Assembly: GCA_003250235.1 (NCBI GenBank)
Contig: QKGY01000078.1
Coordinates: forward strand, 1 to 42,570
Length of the DNA stretch: 42,570 nucleotides
Source: Desulfuromonadaceae bacterium
Lineage (GTDB): Bacteria; Desulfobacterota; Desulfuromonadia; Desulfuromonadales; SZUA-540
Reading direction: 5' to 3'
How positions within the stretch are numbered: the stretch's first letter is position 1; each line of letters starts with the position of its first letter. The notes under the pieces are model-generated. The model saw nothing but the letters and a program-made list of their open reading frames with translations, did no database searches and was not told the DNA's origin. A program made the position numbers and the translations under genes. Positions 1 through 10,518 of the stretch are shown here, one piece after another.

Positions 1-1
1 C

Positions 2-259
2 GGCGAGATGCCCGACGAATTTGACGCCGTGGTATTTAACCTGGCGGTCGGGCGTATCAGCGAATTGACCCAGAGCCCCTACGGCTATCATATTTTCCGG
101 GTCGAAGAGAAAAGAAAGGCCACGAAACTCTCTTTGGCATCGGTTAAAGAAGAGATTCGCCAGACCCTGCGGAGCCAGAAAGAGGAACAGGCTTACCAGG
201 AGTGGCTTCACGAGCTACGCGGCAGAGCGACCATCGAGGTAAACTGGTCCCTGCTGTAA
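2..259 (+). CDS. Parvulin-type peptidyl-prolyl isomerase, C-terminal end (5' truncated)
   Basis: The reading frame is open from the left edge of the window, so the gene begins outside it; about 85 residues are visible. They hold the end of a parvulin (rotamase) domain, shown by a segment like VFNLAVGRISELTQSPYGYH followed by IFRVEEK, which is the usual closing strand of PpiC/SurA/PrsA domains. A charged helical tail follows and ends with IEVNWSLL. The product would catalyse cis-trans isomerisation of proline bonds, probably in the periplasm. The SurA-like gene starts 24 bases downstream on the same strand, so the two probably form an outer-membrane-protein folding operon. An internal ATG at 8 is not a credible start because the domain is already under way. 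Localisation cannot be read because the N-terminus is missing. Confidence 0.82.
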   Translation, partial: GEMPDEFDAVVFNLAVGRISELTQSPYGYHIFRVEEKRKATKLSLASVKEEIRQTLRSQKEEQAYQEWLHELRGRATIEVNWSLL

Positions 260-283
260 AACGACTGTAAGGATACGATTTCT

Positions 284-1234
284 ATGTCCAGGATATTCAC
301 CCTGACGCTTGTCTTGTTTTTCTTTGCCGCAGCCAACCTGCCGGCGAAAGTCATCAACGAAATTGCTGCCATCGTCAACAGCGATGTCATTACGACCTAT
401 CAGCTCGACAAGGCCATGGATGAGCAGTTGTCCCCATCGGAAAAGGAGGCTTTGAGCCCTGCAGGGTTCAAAGATAAAAAGCACGAAATTCTCCAGGGGC
501 TGATCGAAGAGACGCTGATGCAGCAGCGGGCCAAGGAACTTGGCCTCACCGTGAGTGATGCCGAGGTCGAAGAAGCGGTCAAAGACGTCGAAAAACAGAA
601 CAAGCTTACCCGTGCCCAGCTGGAGCAAGCCCTGAGTGCCCAGGGGATCGATTTCGCCGATTACAAGGATAACCTGCGCCGGCAGATCCAGAGTTTCAAA
701 CTTCTGGGCAGGGAGGTGCAGAGCAAGCTGGAAGTCACCAATCAGGAAATCCGCGACTACTTCAAAGAACACATCGACGATTATCGTGGAGAGCCCTTTA
801 TCCGTCTGAATCACATCACCTTCCCCATCCCGGAGCGTGCCTCCAGAAGCCAGGTGGACCGGGTGTATGACGAAGCCAAGGAAGCCAAAGACCGTTTGCA
901 GCGTGGCGAGGATTTTTACTCGGTGCTTCTCAGCTATTCGGCGGACAAAAAAGCCGAAGGGGGCGATCTGGGAACCTTTGGAGGCGGAGAGCTTTCGCCT
1001 GCTTTTGAACGGGCGGTGCAGGGGCTCAAAGAGGGGCAGTCCAGCGACATCATCACCACGCCGGAAGGGTTCCATATCCTGTTTGTGGTGGAGCGCAGCA
1101 CCGGTAAGATACGGCATTTCGATACGGTAAAGGATGAAATCAGCAAGAAGGTCATCGAAAGCAAGAAAGCCCAGAGCATCAAGGACTGGATGGATAAGCT
1201 CAAAAAAGACGCGTTTATCGACATCAAGATCTGA
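284..1234 (+). CDS. surA: SurA-like periplasmic chaperone / peptidyl-prolyl isomerase
   Basis: This 316-residue protein has an N-terminal signal peptide (residues 1 to about 21, with a hydrophobic core LTLVLFFFAAANLPA). A SurA N-terminal domain follows, recognisable from the KVINEIAAIVNSDVITTYQL opening. One parvulin domain lies at about residues 169-265, ending with EGFHILFVVERS. E. coli SurA is about 430 residues with two parvulin domains, so this is a shorter single-domain form, as is common in Desulfuromonas/Geobacter relatives (from family knowledge). It should escort unfolded outer-membrane proteins through the periplasm. The start ATG is preceded by a TAAGGA ribosome-binding site. It follows another parvulin gene and is closed by an intrinsic terminator at 1266. 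Confidence 0.9.
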   Translation: MSRIFTLTLVLFFFAAANLPAKVINEIAAIVNSDVITTYQLDKAMDEQLSPSEKEALSPAGFKDKKHEILQGLIEETLMQQRAKELGLTVSDAEVEEAVKDVEKQNKLTRAQLEQALSAQGIDFADYKDNLRRQIQSFKLLGREVQSKLEVTNQEIRDYFKEHIDDYRGEPFIRLNHITFPIPERASRSQVDRVYDEAKEAKDRLQRGEDFYSVLLSYSADKKAEGGDLGTFGGGELSPAFERAVQGLKEGQSSDIITTPEGFHILFVVERSTGKIRHFDTVKDEISKKVIESKKAQSIKDWMDKLKKDAFIDIKI

Positions 1235-1265
1235 GCCTTTTACGGTGTAAACGGGAATGTCTCTT

Positions 1266-1300
1266 CAAGCCCCGCCCCTTGCTGGCGGGGCTTGTGCGTT
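1266..1300 (+). terminator. Intrinsic terminator after the surA-like gene
   Basis: An 11-bp perfect stem (CAAGCCCCGCC at 1266-1276 with GGCGGGGCTTG at 1284-1294) with a 7-base loop is followed by a moderately T-rich stretch. It lies 31 bases after the surA-like stop and separates the chaperone genes from pdxA. The T-tract is imperfect, so efficiency is uncertain. Confidence 0.72.
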
Positions 1301-1372
1301 TGTTTGCCAGCCGGTGGCCATTGAGTCTTGCGGGGGTGTAGGATACAATCAGCAGTCGGTGCGGAGGTTCAC

Positions 1373-2377
1373 GTGAAACACCCTGTCATTCTTACTATGG
1401 GCGATCCGACGGGAGTCGGTCCGGAAATCATCCTCAAGGCCTTTTTATCCGGGGATCTGCTGAAGGCCTCCCCTTCCCTTCTGGTCGCCGGTGACGTGGC
1501 CATGCTGGAGCGGGCCGCCCGCCTGTTCGGCAAGGCCGTTCAGGTTCGTCCCGGAAAAGGCCTGGCAACGCATTTTCTGACGATTGACGGCGCGTCCCTT
1601 CCGGTGAAAAATCTCTCAAAACTTCCGGCGGACGCGCTTCAGGTCGGGCGACCGACCCCCGAGTGCGGACGGGCGATGCTGGCCTATATCGAGTGGGCGT
1701 GCGACCGGGTTCGTGCCGGCGAGGGGGAGGCCATGGTGACCGCGCCCATCAACAAGGAAGCCATCCACCAGGCCGGGTGCCACTTCCCCGGGCATACGGA
1801 GCTGCTGGCGGATCGCTGCGGCGTCTCCCGTGTCGTCATGATGCTCGGCGGGGAACGGCTGAAGGTCTGTCTCGTGACGACCCACATGCCCTTGCGCGAC
1901 GTTGCGAAGAGCCTGCGGACAGAGGATGTCCTGGAGACCATCCGCATCACCGACAGGGCCTTCCGGCGGCATTTTGTGACCGGCCGGCCGCGTATAGCGG
2001 TCCTGGCCCTCAATCCCCATGCCGGAGAAGGCGGATTGTTCGGCGACGAGGAGGCACGGTTCATCGCGCCGGCCATCGAAGCGGCCAGGGCGGAGGGGAT
2101 CGACGCCAGCGGCCCCCACAGCGCCGACACCCTGTTCCATTTCGCCGTCAAGGGCGCTTACGATGCGGTGGTGTGCATGTACCATGACCAGGGGTTGATC
2201 CCCCTGAAGTTGTTGCACTTTGAAGACGGCGTCAATGTCACCCTGGGGCTGCCGATCATCCGTACCTCGGTCGATCATGGCACGGCCTACGACATCGCCG
2301 GTACCGGCCGGGCCGATTGCACCAGCCTGCTGGCGGCCGTACGCATGGCGACGGCCATGGCCGGGGTTCACGGCTGA
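1373..2377 (+). CDS. pdxA: 4-hydroxythreonine-4-phosphate dehydrogenase (vitamin B6 synthesis)
   Basis: PdxA oxidises 4-phosphohydroxy-L-threonine with NAD to the amino-ketone used by PdxJ to make pyridoxine 5'-phosphate; it is a cytoplasmic, divalent-metal enzyme. The 334-residue product matches the usual length (about 330). Family motifs appear in order: GDPTGVGPEI near the N-terminus, TAPINKEA, the metal-ligand segment GHTELLA, LNPHAGEGG, YHDQGLIPLK and TSVDHGTAYDIAG. The histidines in the GHTE, NPHAG and YHDQG segments fit the three conserved metal ligands. An upstream TTG at 1328 would lengthen the protein by 15 unconserved residues. The GTG at 1373 has a GGAGG five bases upstream and puts conserved sequence at residue 2, so it is preferred. 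The uvrA start is 34 bases after the stop. Confidence 0.95.
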   Translation: MKHPVILTMGDPTGVGPEIILKAFLSGDLLKASPSLLVAGDVAMLERAARLFGKAVQVRPGKGLATHFLTIDGASLPVKNLSKLPADALQVGRPTPECGRAMLAYIEWACDRVRAGEGEAMVTAPINKEAIHQAGCHFPGHTELLADRCGVSRVVMMLGGERLKVCLVTTHMPLRDVAKSLRTEDVLETIRITDRAFRRHFVTGRPRIAVLALNPHAGEGGLFGDEEARFIAPAIEAARAEGIDASGPHSADTLFHFAVKGAYDAVVCMYHDQGLIPLKLLHFEDGVNVTLGLPIIRTSVDHGTAYDIAGTGRADCTSLLAAVRMATAMAGVHG

Positions 2378-2411
2378 CCCTGTTCACGATAAGAAACGCA
2401 CGGAAAGTACC

Positions 2412-5225
<2,814 letters not shown>

Positions 5226-5466
5226 AACGCGACCTCCCCCGACCAGAAATGTTTCCCTGAATAGCCAAATGGCAGGTTCTATCGGTGCCGCGCGCCGGTA
5301 CCCTGGCCTGTGAAGGGAGAAAGGGTCGGAACCCTGTTGCTAACCTGTCGGAATCCTGCATCCCAAAATCTTTGTGGGGTAGCTCGTTCAAAGTGGCATT
5401 GCCCATGCAGAAAACCCATCGGACTCCCAAGCCGTATTTTCGGCATCATTTCAGGAAGGATGGGTT

Positions 5467-5874
5467 GTGCGCAGGGTCATCGTCTCATTCATGCTGCTGT
5501 TTTTTGTCACGGCCTGCGCCCAGCAGGCGGCGTTCATTTCCGAGCCGCCGGGTGCGCAGCTGGTCATTGACGGCAAGGTGGTCGGGACAACCCCCTGCAC
5601 CTTCAAATATCGCAGCCGCTCCGGCGGGGAAATCAGGGTACGGCTTGAAAAAGAAGGCTTCGAATCCCTGGATATCGAAGTTCGTCCCGACGCGGTGGAC
5701 CGTTCGGCACGATCCCGATGGCTTGCGGCAGGTATCATCTGGAGCCCCCTGTGGCTGGGGACCTTCTTCACCAAAAAACTCGATGACAGCTATCAGATCG
5801 TCATGAAACAGTCTGTCGTCGATCTCGCCGCCCAGATGCCCCCTCAACCGGACCAGGAATCCAAGCGTTTTTAA
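5467..5874 (+). CDS. PEGA-domain lipoprotein
   Basis: This 135-residue protein has a lipoprotein signal peptide with the lipobox VTAC, making Cys17 the lipidated residue. A PEGA-type beta domain follows: the segment ISEPPGAQLVIDGKVVGTTP is the hallmark of this surface-layer or sugar-binding-like fold. After about residue 85 comes a hydrophobic stretch (WLAAGIIWSPLWLGTFF) that may be a membrane hairpin or a buried helix. The start is GTG, supported by AGGAAGGA six bases upstream. It is probably an envelope lipoprotein of unknown function. It stands alone between uvrA and the potassium genes and is closed by a strong terminator, so it is probably monocistronic. PEGA domains are not diagnostic of a specific role. 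Confidence 0.8.
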   Translation: MRRVIVSFMLLFFVTACAQQAAFISEPPGAQLVIDGKVVGTTPCTFKYRSRSGGEIRVRLEKEGFESLDIEVRPDAVDRSARSRWLAAGIIWSPLWLGTFFTKKLDDSYQIVMKQSVVDLAAQMPPQPDQESKRF

Positions 5875-5900
5875 TCCCGACGACACCGAGCGATTCATCC

Positions 5901-5932
5901 AAGAGGGCGGCCAGAAGCCGCCCTCTTTTTTT
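5901..5932 (+). terminator. Intrinsic terminator after the PEGA lipoprotein gene
   Basis: The stem AAGAGGGCGG (5901-5910) pairs with CCGCCCTCTT (5918-5927) around a 7-base loop and runs straight into a T-run ending at about 5932. It lies 26 bases after the stop codon. Confidence 0.87.
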
Positions 5933-6007
5933 GCGGGTTTCCCCGGACCGACTTTTCCCTTGATTTGGCGGGTATGGCTGCATAACATACGGCGATCGGA
6001 GATCGAC

Positions 6008-7381
6008 ATGCCCACACCTGTTCAGAAGCGAAAAAGCCTGTCCCCCGGCCTGGCACTCATTCTTTATTATCTGTCCGCCATCTGCCTGGGCGGTCTGGCG
6101 TTGTGGCTCCCCTTTGCCGTCAACGGCGAACCTCTTGGGCTTCTCGATGCGCTCTTTACTGCGACATCGGCCCAATGCGTAACGGGACTCGCCGTGGTCG
6201 ATACCGGCACCCGCTTCACTCTGTTCGGACAGCTGGTCATCCTGGCGCTCATTCAGGTCGGCGGTTTGGGGATCACCACCTTTTCGGTGTACCTTTTTTA
6301 CTACCTGCGCCTTGGGGTGGGGTTTCGGGGGCGGTGGATAATCCAGGAGACCCTGCACCATACCCCGGTCGCCTCCCTGGGGGATCTGATCCGCGGGATT
6401 TTTTTGCTGACCCTGGTGATCGAAGGCGTGGGAGCCTTCTTTCTTTCCGTGGCGTTCATCCCCAAGCTGGGCTGGATCAAGGGGATCTATTACGGGCTGT
6501 TCCATTCGGTGTCGGCATTTTGCAATGCCGGATTCTCCCTCTTTCCCGACAGCCTCGTTGCCTATCGTGACAATACCCTGGTCAATGTCACTATTATGGC
6601 TCTGATCATTCTGGGAGGGATCGGATTCCTGGTCCTGAGGGAACTGCTGGAGCGTTTTCACCGGCAACCGAAACAGCAACGACGAAACCTGTCTCTGCAC
6701 ACCCGGCTGGTTTTATGGACTACCGGGGTTCTGATTCTGGGCGGGGCCGTTCTGATCGGTATGCTGGAATATCCGTCCTCTCTCAAGGGGATGGGACCTG
6801 CGGAAGGATTCTGGGTGGCCCTGTTCCAGTCGGTGACTGCCCGTACGGCCGGGTTCAACACCATCGACCTGAATCAGTTTGAGGTTCCCACCCTCTTTCT
6901 GATGCTCTTTCTCATGTTCGTGGGTGCCTCGCCGGGGTCGTCCGGAGGCGGGATCAAGACCACCAGCCTGGCCCTGTTCGTCGCCATTCTGCACAGCCGC
7001 CTCAAGGGCAACCGGCATACCAACATTTTTCGCCGTACCATCCCCGAAGATCTCGTCACCAGGACGCTGACCCTGGTCATGCTGGCAGCGCTGCTGGCGG
7101 GCGCTTCGATCTTTTGCCTGCTTGCCGTACAGCTGACCGGACATTCATTCGGCGACAGCCGGGGTGCGTTCATGTCGTATGTCTTCGAGGCGATCTCGGC
7201 GTTTGCCACCGTGGGGCTCTCTCTGGGGGCTACCGCAAAACTGGTTCCTTTGGGCAAGGTCATCGTGATGCTGCTCATGTTTGTCGGCAGGGTGGGCCTG
7301 CTGACGATGGCCTTTACCTTCGCCGAAAGAACACGGCAGAATCCGGTCGTTTACGCCGAAGAAAATATCATGATCGGCTGA
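6008..7381 (+). CDS. ktrB: KtrB/TrkH-family potassium uptake channel subunit (first copy)
   Basis: This 457-residue polytopic membrane protein belongs to the Trk/Ktr/HKT superfamily, which carries K+ (often Na+-dependent) through four pore loops. All four filter segments are visible: ATSAQCVTGLAVVDTG, FHSVSAFCNAGFSLF, FQSVTARTAGFNTIDL and FEAISAFATVGLSLG, each with the conserved filter glycine. A GASPGSSGGGIKT segment follows the third loop, as is typical of the family. The length and a downstream partner of about 220 residues fit KtrB rather than the larger TrkH. The ATG at 6008 has a GGAG site six bases upstream; an upstream ATG at 5960 would add 16 unconserved residues. The partner ktrA starts 20 bases downstream, and a second pair follows after a terminator. 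Confidence 0.91.
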   Translation: MPTPVQKRKSLSPGLALILYYLSAICLGGLALWLPFAVNGEPLGLLDALFTATSAQCVTGLAVVDTGTRFTLFGQLVILALIQVGGLGITTFSVYLFYYLRLGVGFRGRWIIQETLHHTPVASLGDLIRGIFLLTLVIEGVGAFFLSVAFIPKLGWIKGIYYGLFHSVSAFCNAGFSLFPDSLVAYRDNTLVNVTIMALIILGGIGFLVLRELLERFHRQPKQQRRNLSLHTRLVLWTTGVLILGGAVLIGMLEYPSSLKGMGPAEGFWVALFQSVTARTAGFNTIDLNQFEVPTLFLMLFLMFVGASPGSSGGGIKTTSLALFVAILHSRLKGNRHTNIFRRTIPEDLVTRTLTLVMLAALLAGASIFCLLAVQLTGHSFGDSRGAFMSYVFEAISAFATVGLSLGATAKLVPLGKVIVMLLMFVGRVGLLTMAFTFAERTRQNPVVYAEENIMIG

Positions 7382-7401
7382 GGCCGTATCGAGGAGGAAC
7401 G

Positions 7402-8058
7402 ATGAAACGCTACTGTGTGATCGGTCTGGGAAATTTTGGGTTTCATGTCGCCCGCACCCTCTATGCGGACGGCCATGAGGTCATCGCCATCGATACGGAT
7501 CGCGAAAAAGTGCAGCGGGTCAGGGACTATGCCTCCTATGCCATCCTGGGGGATGCGGCCAGCATCGAGTTTCTCAAAGGACAGGGCATCCAGGATGTCG
7601 ATGCCGCCATCGTCTCAACCGGCGATCGTTCCCATTTGGCGACCCTGATCACCCTCTACCTCAAGGAACTCAAGGTGCGCCATATCCTCGTCAAGGCCCT
7701 TAACGAGGATCACGGACGGATTCTTCAGAAAATCGGGGCGACGGAAATCATCTTCCCGGAAAAGGACATGGCGATCAAGACCGCCCGCAGCCTCTCGAGC
7801 CCAAACATTCTGGAGTTCATCCCGCTGGCGGAGAATCTGTCGATCACCGAGGTGGCTCCTCCGAGTCACTTCATAGGAAAGACCCTGGTGGATCTCGATC
7901 TGCGCCGCAAATACGGCGTGACGGTGATCGGCATCAAGGATGTCCTGACCGATGCCTTCGTGACCCTTCCCCCCGCCGATCATGTCATCAAGGACAGTGA
8001 CCTCCTGGTCCTTATCGGAAAGAGCGAGGATGTCGAAAAAGCCTGCAAAGTCCGTTAG
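7402..8058 (+). CDS. ktrA: KtrA/TrkA-type RCK regulatory subunit (first copy)
   Basis: This 218-residue cytosolic protein has an RCK_N Rossmann domain (YCVIGLGNFG at residues 4-13, acidic IAIDTD at the end of the second strand) and an RCK_C domain from about residue 135. KtrA proteins form octameric rings that bind ATP/ADP or NAD(H) and gate the KtrB channel. The start ATG is preceded by a GAGGAGG site. It lies 20 bases after ktrB on the same strand, so the pair is one operon, and a long hairpin terminator follows. The frame is open for 96 codons upstream inside ktrB, but that part is antifamily sequence and is ignored. Confidence 0.94.
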   Translation: MKRYCVIGLGNFGFHVARTLYADGHEVIAIDTDREKVQRVRDYASYAILGDAASIEFLKGQGIQDVDAAIVSTGDRSHLATLITLYLKELKVRHILVKALNEDHGRILQKIGATEIIFPEKDMAIKTARSLSSPNILEFIPLAENLSITEVAPPSHFIGKTLVDLDLRRKYGVTVIGIKDVLTDAFVTLPPADHVIKDSDLLVLIGKSEDVEKACKVR

Positions 8059-8122
8059 CGTGATCTGAGGGGTCGCGGCTTCGGCGCGGATTGACTTTTG
8101 TCCGCAGGCTGGTACAGGGATA

Positions 8123-8170
8123 GGGAGAGACCGTCGTCTAAAGATCGGACGACAGGGCTCTCCCTTTTTT
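8123..8170 (+). terminator. Intrinsic terminator between the two Ktr pairs
   Basis: A two-part stem is visible: GGGAGAG (8123-8129) with CTCTCCC (8158-8164), and inside it GTCGTC (8133-8138) with GACGAC (8148-8153). TTTTTT follows directly. It separates the first ktrBA pair from the second, so the two pairs are probably separate transcripts or only partly coupled. Confidence 0.86.
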
Positions 8171-8192
8171 GCTGACGGACAGGACCTCTGCC

Positions 8193-9527
8193 ATGACCCG
8201 TCTATTGGCCAGGCTCACCCCCCTGCAACAGATCACGTTTGGATTTGTCCTGGTAATATGCCTCGGCGCGGTTCTGCTTGCCCTGCCCTGGTCCGTTTCC
8301 TCGGGGCATTCCCAGCCTTTTCTCGATGCCCTCTTCTGCGCCACCTCTGCTGTCACCACGACCGGACTGGTCGTCGTCGATACCGGATCCTTCTATTCCC
8401 GCTTCGGCCAGACGGTTATCCTGATTCTATTTCAGGTCGGGGGCCTGGGATATATGCTGCTGATTGCCGTTATTCTCTCGGGCCTCGGCGGCTTGTCCCT
8501 GAGCAGTCGCATGCTGCTGAGGGAGTCGCTGGCCAGACCTCCCAAGGTCGAGAGTCTACGATTTTCACGCTTCATTCTCCTGGTGACTCTGAGCGTAGAG
8601 CTTTTGGGAACCCTGGGGTTGGCCTGGCTGTGGCACCGGAAGGTTCCGGTGGGTGAGGCGTTGTATCAGGGGGCGTTTCATGCCGTCTCCGCCTTCTGTA
8701 CCGCCGGGTTCAGTCTGGCCTCCGACAACCTGGGAGGGTTTCGCACCACAACGACGATGCACGCGATCATCGCCGTGCTGACCCTTCTGGGAGGGCTGGG
8801 ATTTCTGGTCCTCTACGAGCTGGGATCTCTGATAAGGCGTTCTGCGGAACCTAAATCGAAAGGACTCAGCCTTCATACGCGGCTGGTGATTAAAACGACC
8901 CTGGTCCTGGGCGTTTCTGGATCGGTACTGATATGGCTGGGCAATCGTTCCATGGCAACGGCAGGGCAAGGGCAACAGTGGCTGGATGCGTCGTTTCACG
9001 CCTTATCGGCCTCAACCACGACAGGCTTCAGCATGATCGATATCGGCTCTCTGCCAACAGCGTCGCTCTGGGTCATGATTCTGCTCATGTTCATCGGTGC
9101 TTCGCCGGGCGGTTCAGGGGGCGGCGTGAAAACCGTCAGTCTGGTCTTGGTCCTGGCATATCTACGCAGCCACCTGTCAGGGAGGGATGAGACGCTGTTG
9201 AGCAAAAGCCGTATCCCGGTGAACACCATCAACAAGGCTCTGTCTCTATGCCTGCTCGCTGCTTTGTGGGTGGTTGTGGTCACGGGGATTCTGCTCTATA
9301 CGGAACAGGCGGGGGGGATACGTGTTCTCTTTGAGGTGGTTTCAGCGCTGGGGACGGTTGGGTTATCGACCGGACTGACCTCGGCGTTGACCTCGACCGG
9401 AAAGGTCCTGATCATTCTGTCGATGTTTATCGGCAGGCTGGGACCCCTGGCCATTGTCTATTCATTGTTCGGGCAATCCAAGCCGAATCATTTCAGCTAC
9501 CCGGACGCGCAGCTCATTGTCAGCTGA
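8193..9527 (+). CDS. ktrB: KtrB/TrkH-family potassium uptake channel subunit (second copy)
   Basis: A second channel subunit of 444 residues with the same four pore-loop segments: ATSAVTTTGLVVVDTG, FHAVSAFCTAGFSLA, FHALSASTTTGFSMID and FEVVSALGTVGLSTG. It also has GASPGGSGGGVKT after the third loop. The pore glycines are conserved, but the sequence clearly differs from the upstream copy, so this is an old duplication or two separately acquired systems rather than a recent repeat. The ATG at 8193 has a CAGGA site upstream. The TTG at 8169 lies in the T-run of the terminator and is unlikely. Its partner ktrA begins 16 bases after its stop. Function: K+ influx, probably coupled to Na+ or gated by nucleotide. 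Confidence 0.91.
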   Translation: MTRLLARLTPLQQITFGFVLVICLGAVLLALPWSVSSGHSQPFLDALFCATSAVTTTGLVVVDTGSFYSRFGQTVILILFQVGGLGYMLLIAVILSGLGGLSLSSRMLLRESLARPPKVESLRFSRFILLVTLSVELLGTLGLAWLWHRKVPVGEALYQGAFHAVSAFCTAGFSLASDNLGGFRTTTTMHAIIAVLTLLGGLGFLVLYELGSLIRRSAEPKSKGLSLHTRLVIKTTLVLGVSGSVLIWLGNRSMATAGQGQQWLDASFHALSASTTTGFSMIDIGSLPTASLWVMILLMFIGASPGGSGGGVKTVSLVLVLAYLRSHLSGRDETLLSKSRIPVNTINKALSLCLLAALWVVVVTGILLYTEQAGGIRVLFEVVSALGTVGLSTGLTSALTSTGKVLIILSMFIGRLGPLAIVYSLFGQSKPNHFSYPDAQLIVS

Positions 9528-9543
9528 GTCTGGAAGGGAGGCG

Positions 9544-10200
9544 ATGGTGGTCAAGAACTATGTCGTCATCGGGTTGGGTAACTTCGGAAAGAGTATGGCC
9601 CTGGAGCTTGCCGGGTTGGGCGAGGAGGTTCTGGCGCTCGACCTGGATGCGCGCAAGGTCGAGGAGATCAAAGCCGAAGTCACGGAGTGTGTCATCGCCG
9701 ATGGCCGTGATCGTGGAACGTTGGCTGAGTTCGTCGGCGCCGATATCGATGCGGCCATTCTCAACCTGGGGGACAACCTCGAATCCATTGCCCTGACGAC
9801 CTTGAATCTCGTAGATATCGGCGTACGCCGGATTATCGTCAAAGCCAAAACCCCGGAGTTCGGCAAAATCGTCCGGGCCATCGGCGCCACAGAGCTGATC
9901 AATCCGGAGCAAGAAGGGGCCAGACAGCTGGCGCGAAAGCTTCATGAACCGAATCTTATCGAACATATTCCCCTGGACCCGGAGTACGACATCGTCGAGG
10001 TGGCTGTCCCTGAAAGCTATACAGGGAAAACCCTCGGTGAACTGGATCTGCGCAAAAAGAAGGGCATTGTGGTGATTGCCATCAAAGAGATCCTGAGCGG
10101 GAAAATTAACCTGATTCCGGGGGCCGACTTCCGTTTCGCCCCGGATACGGCCATGATCCTCATCGGAACCCGCAAAGACATTCAGGGACTGAGTTTGTGA
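9544..10200 (+). CDS. ktrA: KtrA/TrkA-type RCK regulatory subunit (second copy)
   Basis: This 218-residue RCK_N plus RCK_C protein is the same length as the first KtrA. The nucleotide-binding motif VVIGLGNFGKSMALELA is near the N-terminus and LALDLD closes the second strand. The C-terminal domain contains VAVPESYTGKTLGELDLR, typical of RCK_C. The ATG at 9544 follows a GGAAGGGAGG purine run; an ATG at 9454 inside ktrB is ignored. It should assemble as a ring beneath the second KtrB and control its gate. Two channel/gate pairs with different sequences may differ in K+ affinity or in the nucleotide sensed (inference). No terminator follows the stop directly; the next one is at 10441. Confidence 0.94.
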   Translation: MVVKNYVVIGLGNFGKSMALELAGLGEEVLALDLDARKVEEIKAEVTECVIADGRDRGTLAEFVGADIDAAILNLGDNLESIALTTLNLVDIGVRRIIVKAKTPEFGKIVRAIGATELINPEQEGARQLARKLHEPNLIEHIPLDPEYDIVEVAVPESYTGKTLGELDLRKKKGIVVIAIKEILSGKINLIPGADFRFAPDTAMILIGTRKDIQGLSL

Positions 10201-10229
10201 AAAAGAATCCCATGCGTCAAAGGGGCCGG

Positions 10230-10258
10230 TTGACAGATGGGACAGGCTGTAGAATAAT
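10230..10258 (+). promoter_or_regulatory. Strong sigma70-type promoter
   Basis: A perfect -35 box TTGACA (10230-10235), a 17-base spacer and a -10 box AATAAT (10253-10258, five of six matches) lie 30 bases after the second ktrA. Transcription should start near 10265. The next convincing gene starts 250 bases later, beyond an intrinsic terminator. Confidence 0.62.
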
Positions 10259-10264
10259 TGAATT

Positions 10265-10470
10265 TCCGGTAGGTTATCTTTATCTCTTCCTAAAGATTTC
10301 TGCTTGCATACAGTGTTCGGGACAACCGTGATTATTCGTCAGTTTTTTCATAAAGACTCCCTCCCCGCAGGATCGCATGCCTGGAAAAGGGGAAAACGGA
10401 TTCGGATACACCCTTGAATATATCCCTTGAGGTACGGCAAAAGCCGGGCTTCGAGGCCCGGCTTTTTTTA
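10265..10470 (+). ncRNA. Candidate small RNA or terminated 5' leader (no known family)
   Basis: This gap of about 320 bases between ktrA and the cysteine-rich gene holds no convincing gene. It is bounded by a near-consensus promoter (10230-10258) and an intrinsic terminator (10441-10470), giving a transcript of about 205 bases. Visible structure: a perfect 7-bp hairpin (10276-10282 with 10291-10297) with a pyrimidine-only loop TCTCTTCC, and a CTCCCTCCCC stretch at about 10357-10366 that could pair with Shine-Dalgarno sequences. A 17-codon ORF (10377-10430, AGGA four bases upstream) ends just before the terminator and could be a leader peptide, though it is not rich in any regulatory amino acid. 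The alternatives are a free small RNA, or an attenuated or riboswitch-like leader of the gene at 10519. I did not recognise 6S RNA or a GEMM riboswitch. Confidence 0.42.
10441..10470 (+). terminator. Intrinsic terminator upstream of the cysteine-rich gene
   Basis: AAGCCGGGC (10441-10449) pairs with GCCCGGCTT (10456-10464) around a 6-base loop and is followed by a run of T. It ends the candidate transcript that starts near 10265 and lies 50 bases before the next start codon. Confidence 0.87.
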
Positions 10471-10518
10471 TGGCCAATGTAAGAGAGTACGCTGCCACTT
10501 CTGCGAACGAGGTTTCTC

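Noticed and set aside
1328..1372. TTG start giving PdxA 15 extra residues
   Set aside because: The GTG at 1373 has a well-placed GGAGG and begins exactly at the conserved N-terminus.
5226..5466. Cobalamin-type riboswitch suggested by GC-rich repeats before the PEGA gene
   Set aside because: None of the conserved core blocks are present; only a short AGGGT/ACCCT hairpin is visible.
10280..10351. A 23-codon minus-strand ORF (starts MKKLTNNHGCPEHC) with a strong GGGGAGGG site upstream
   Set aside because: It lies antisense inside the plus-strand promoter-terminator unit, and no minus-strand promoter was found for it. Kept as the main alternative reading of that region, but not called.
10259..10518. 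c-di-GMP (GEMM) riboswitch, common in this bacterial group
   Set aside because: The conserved GEMM core segments are not present in the sequence.
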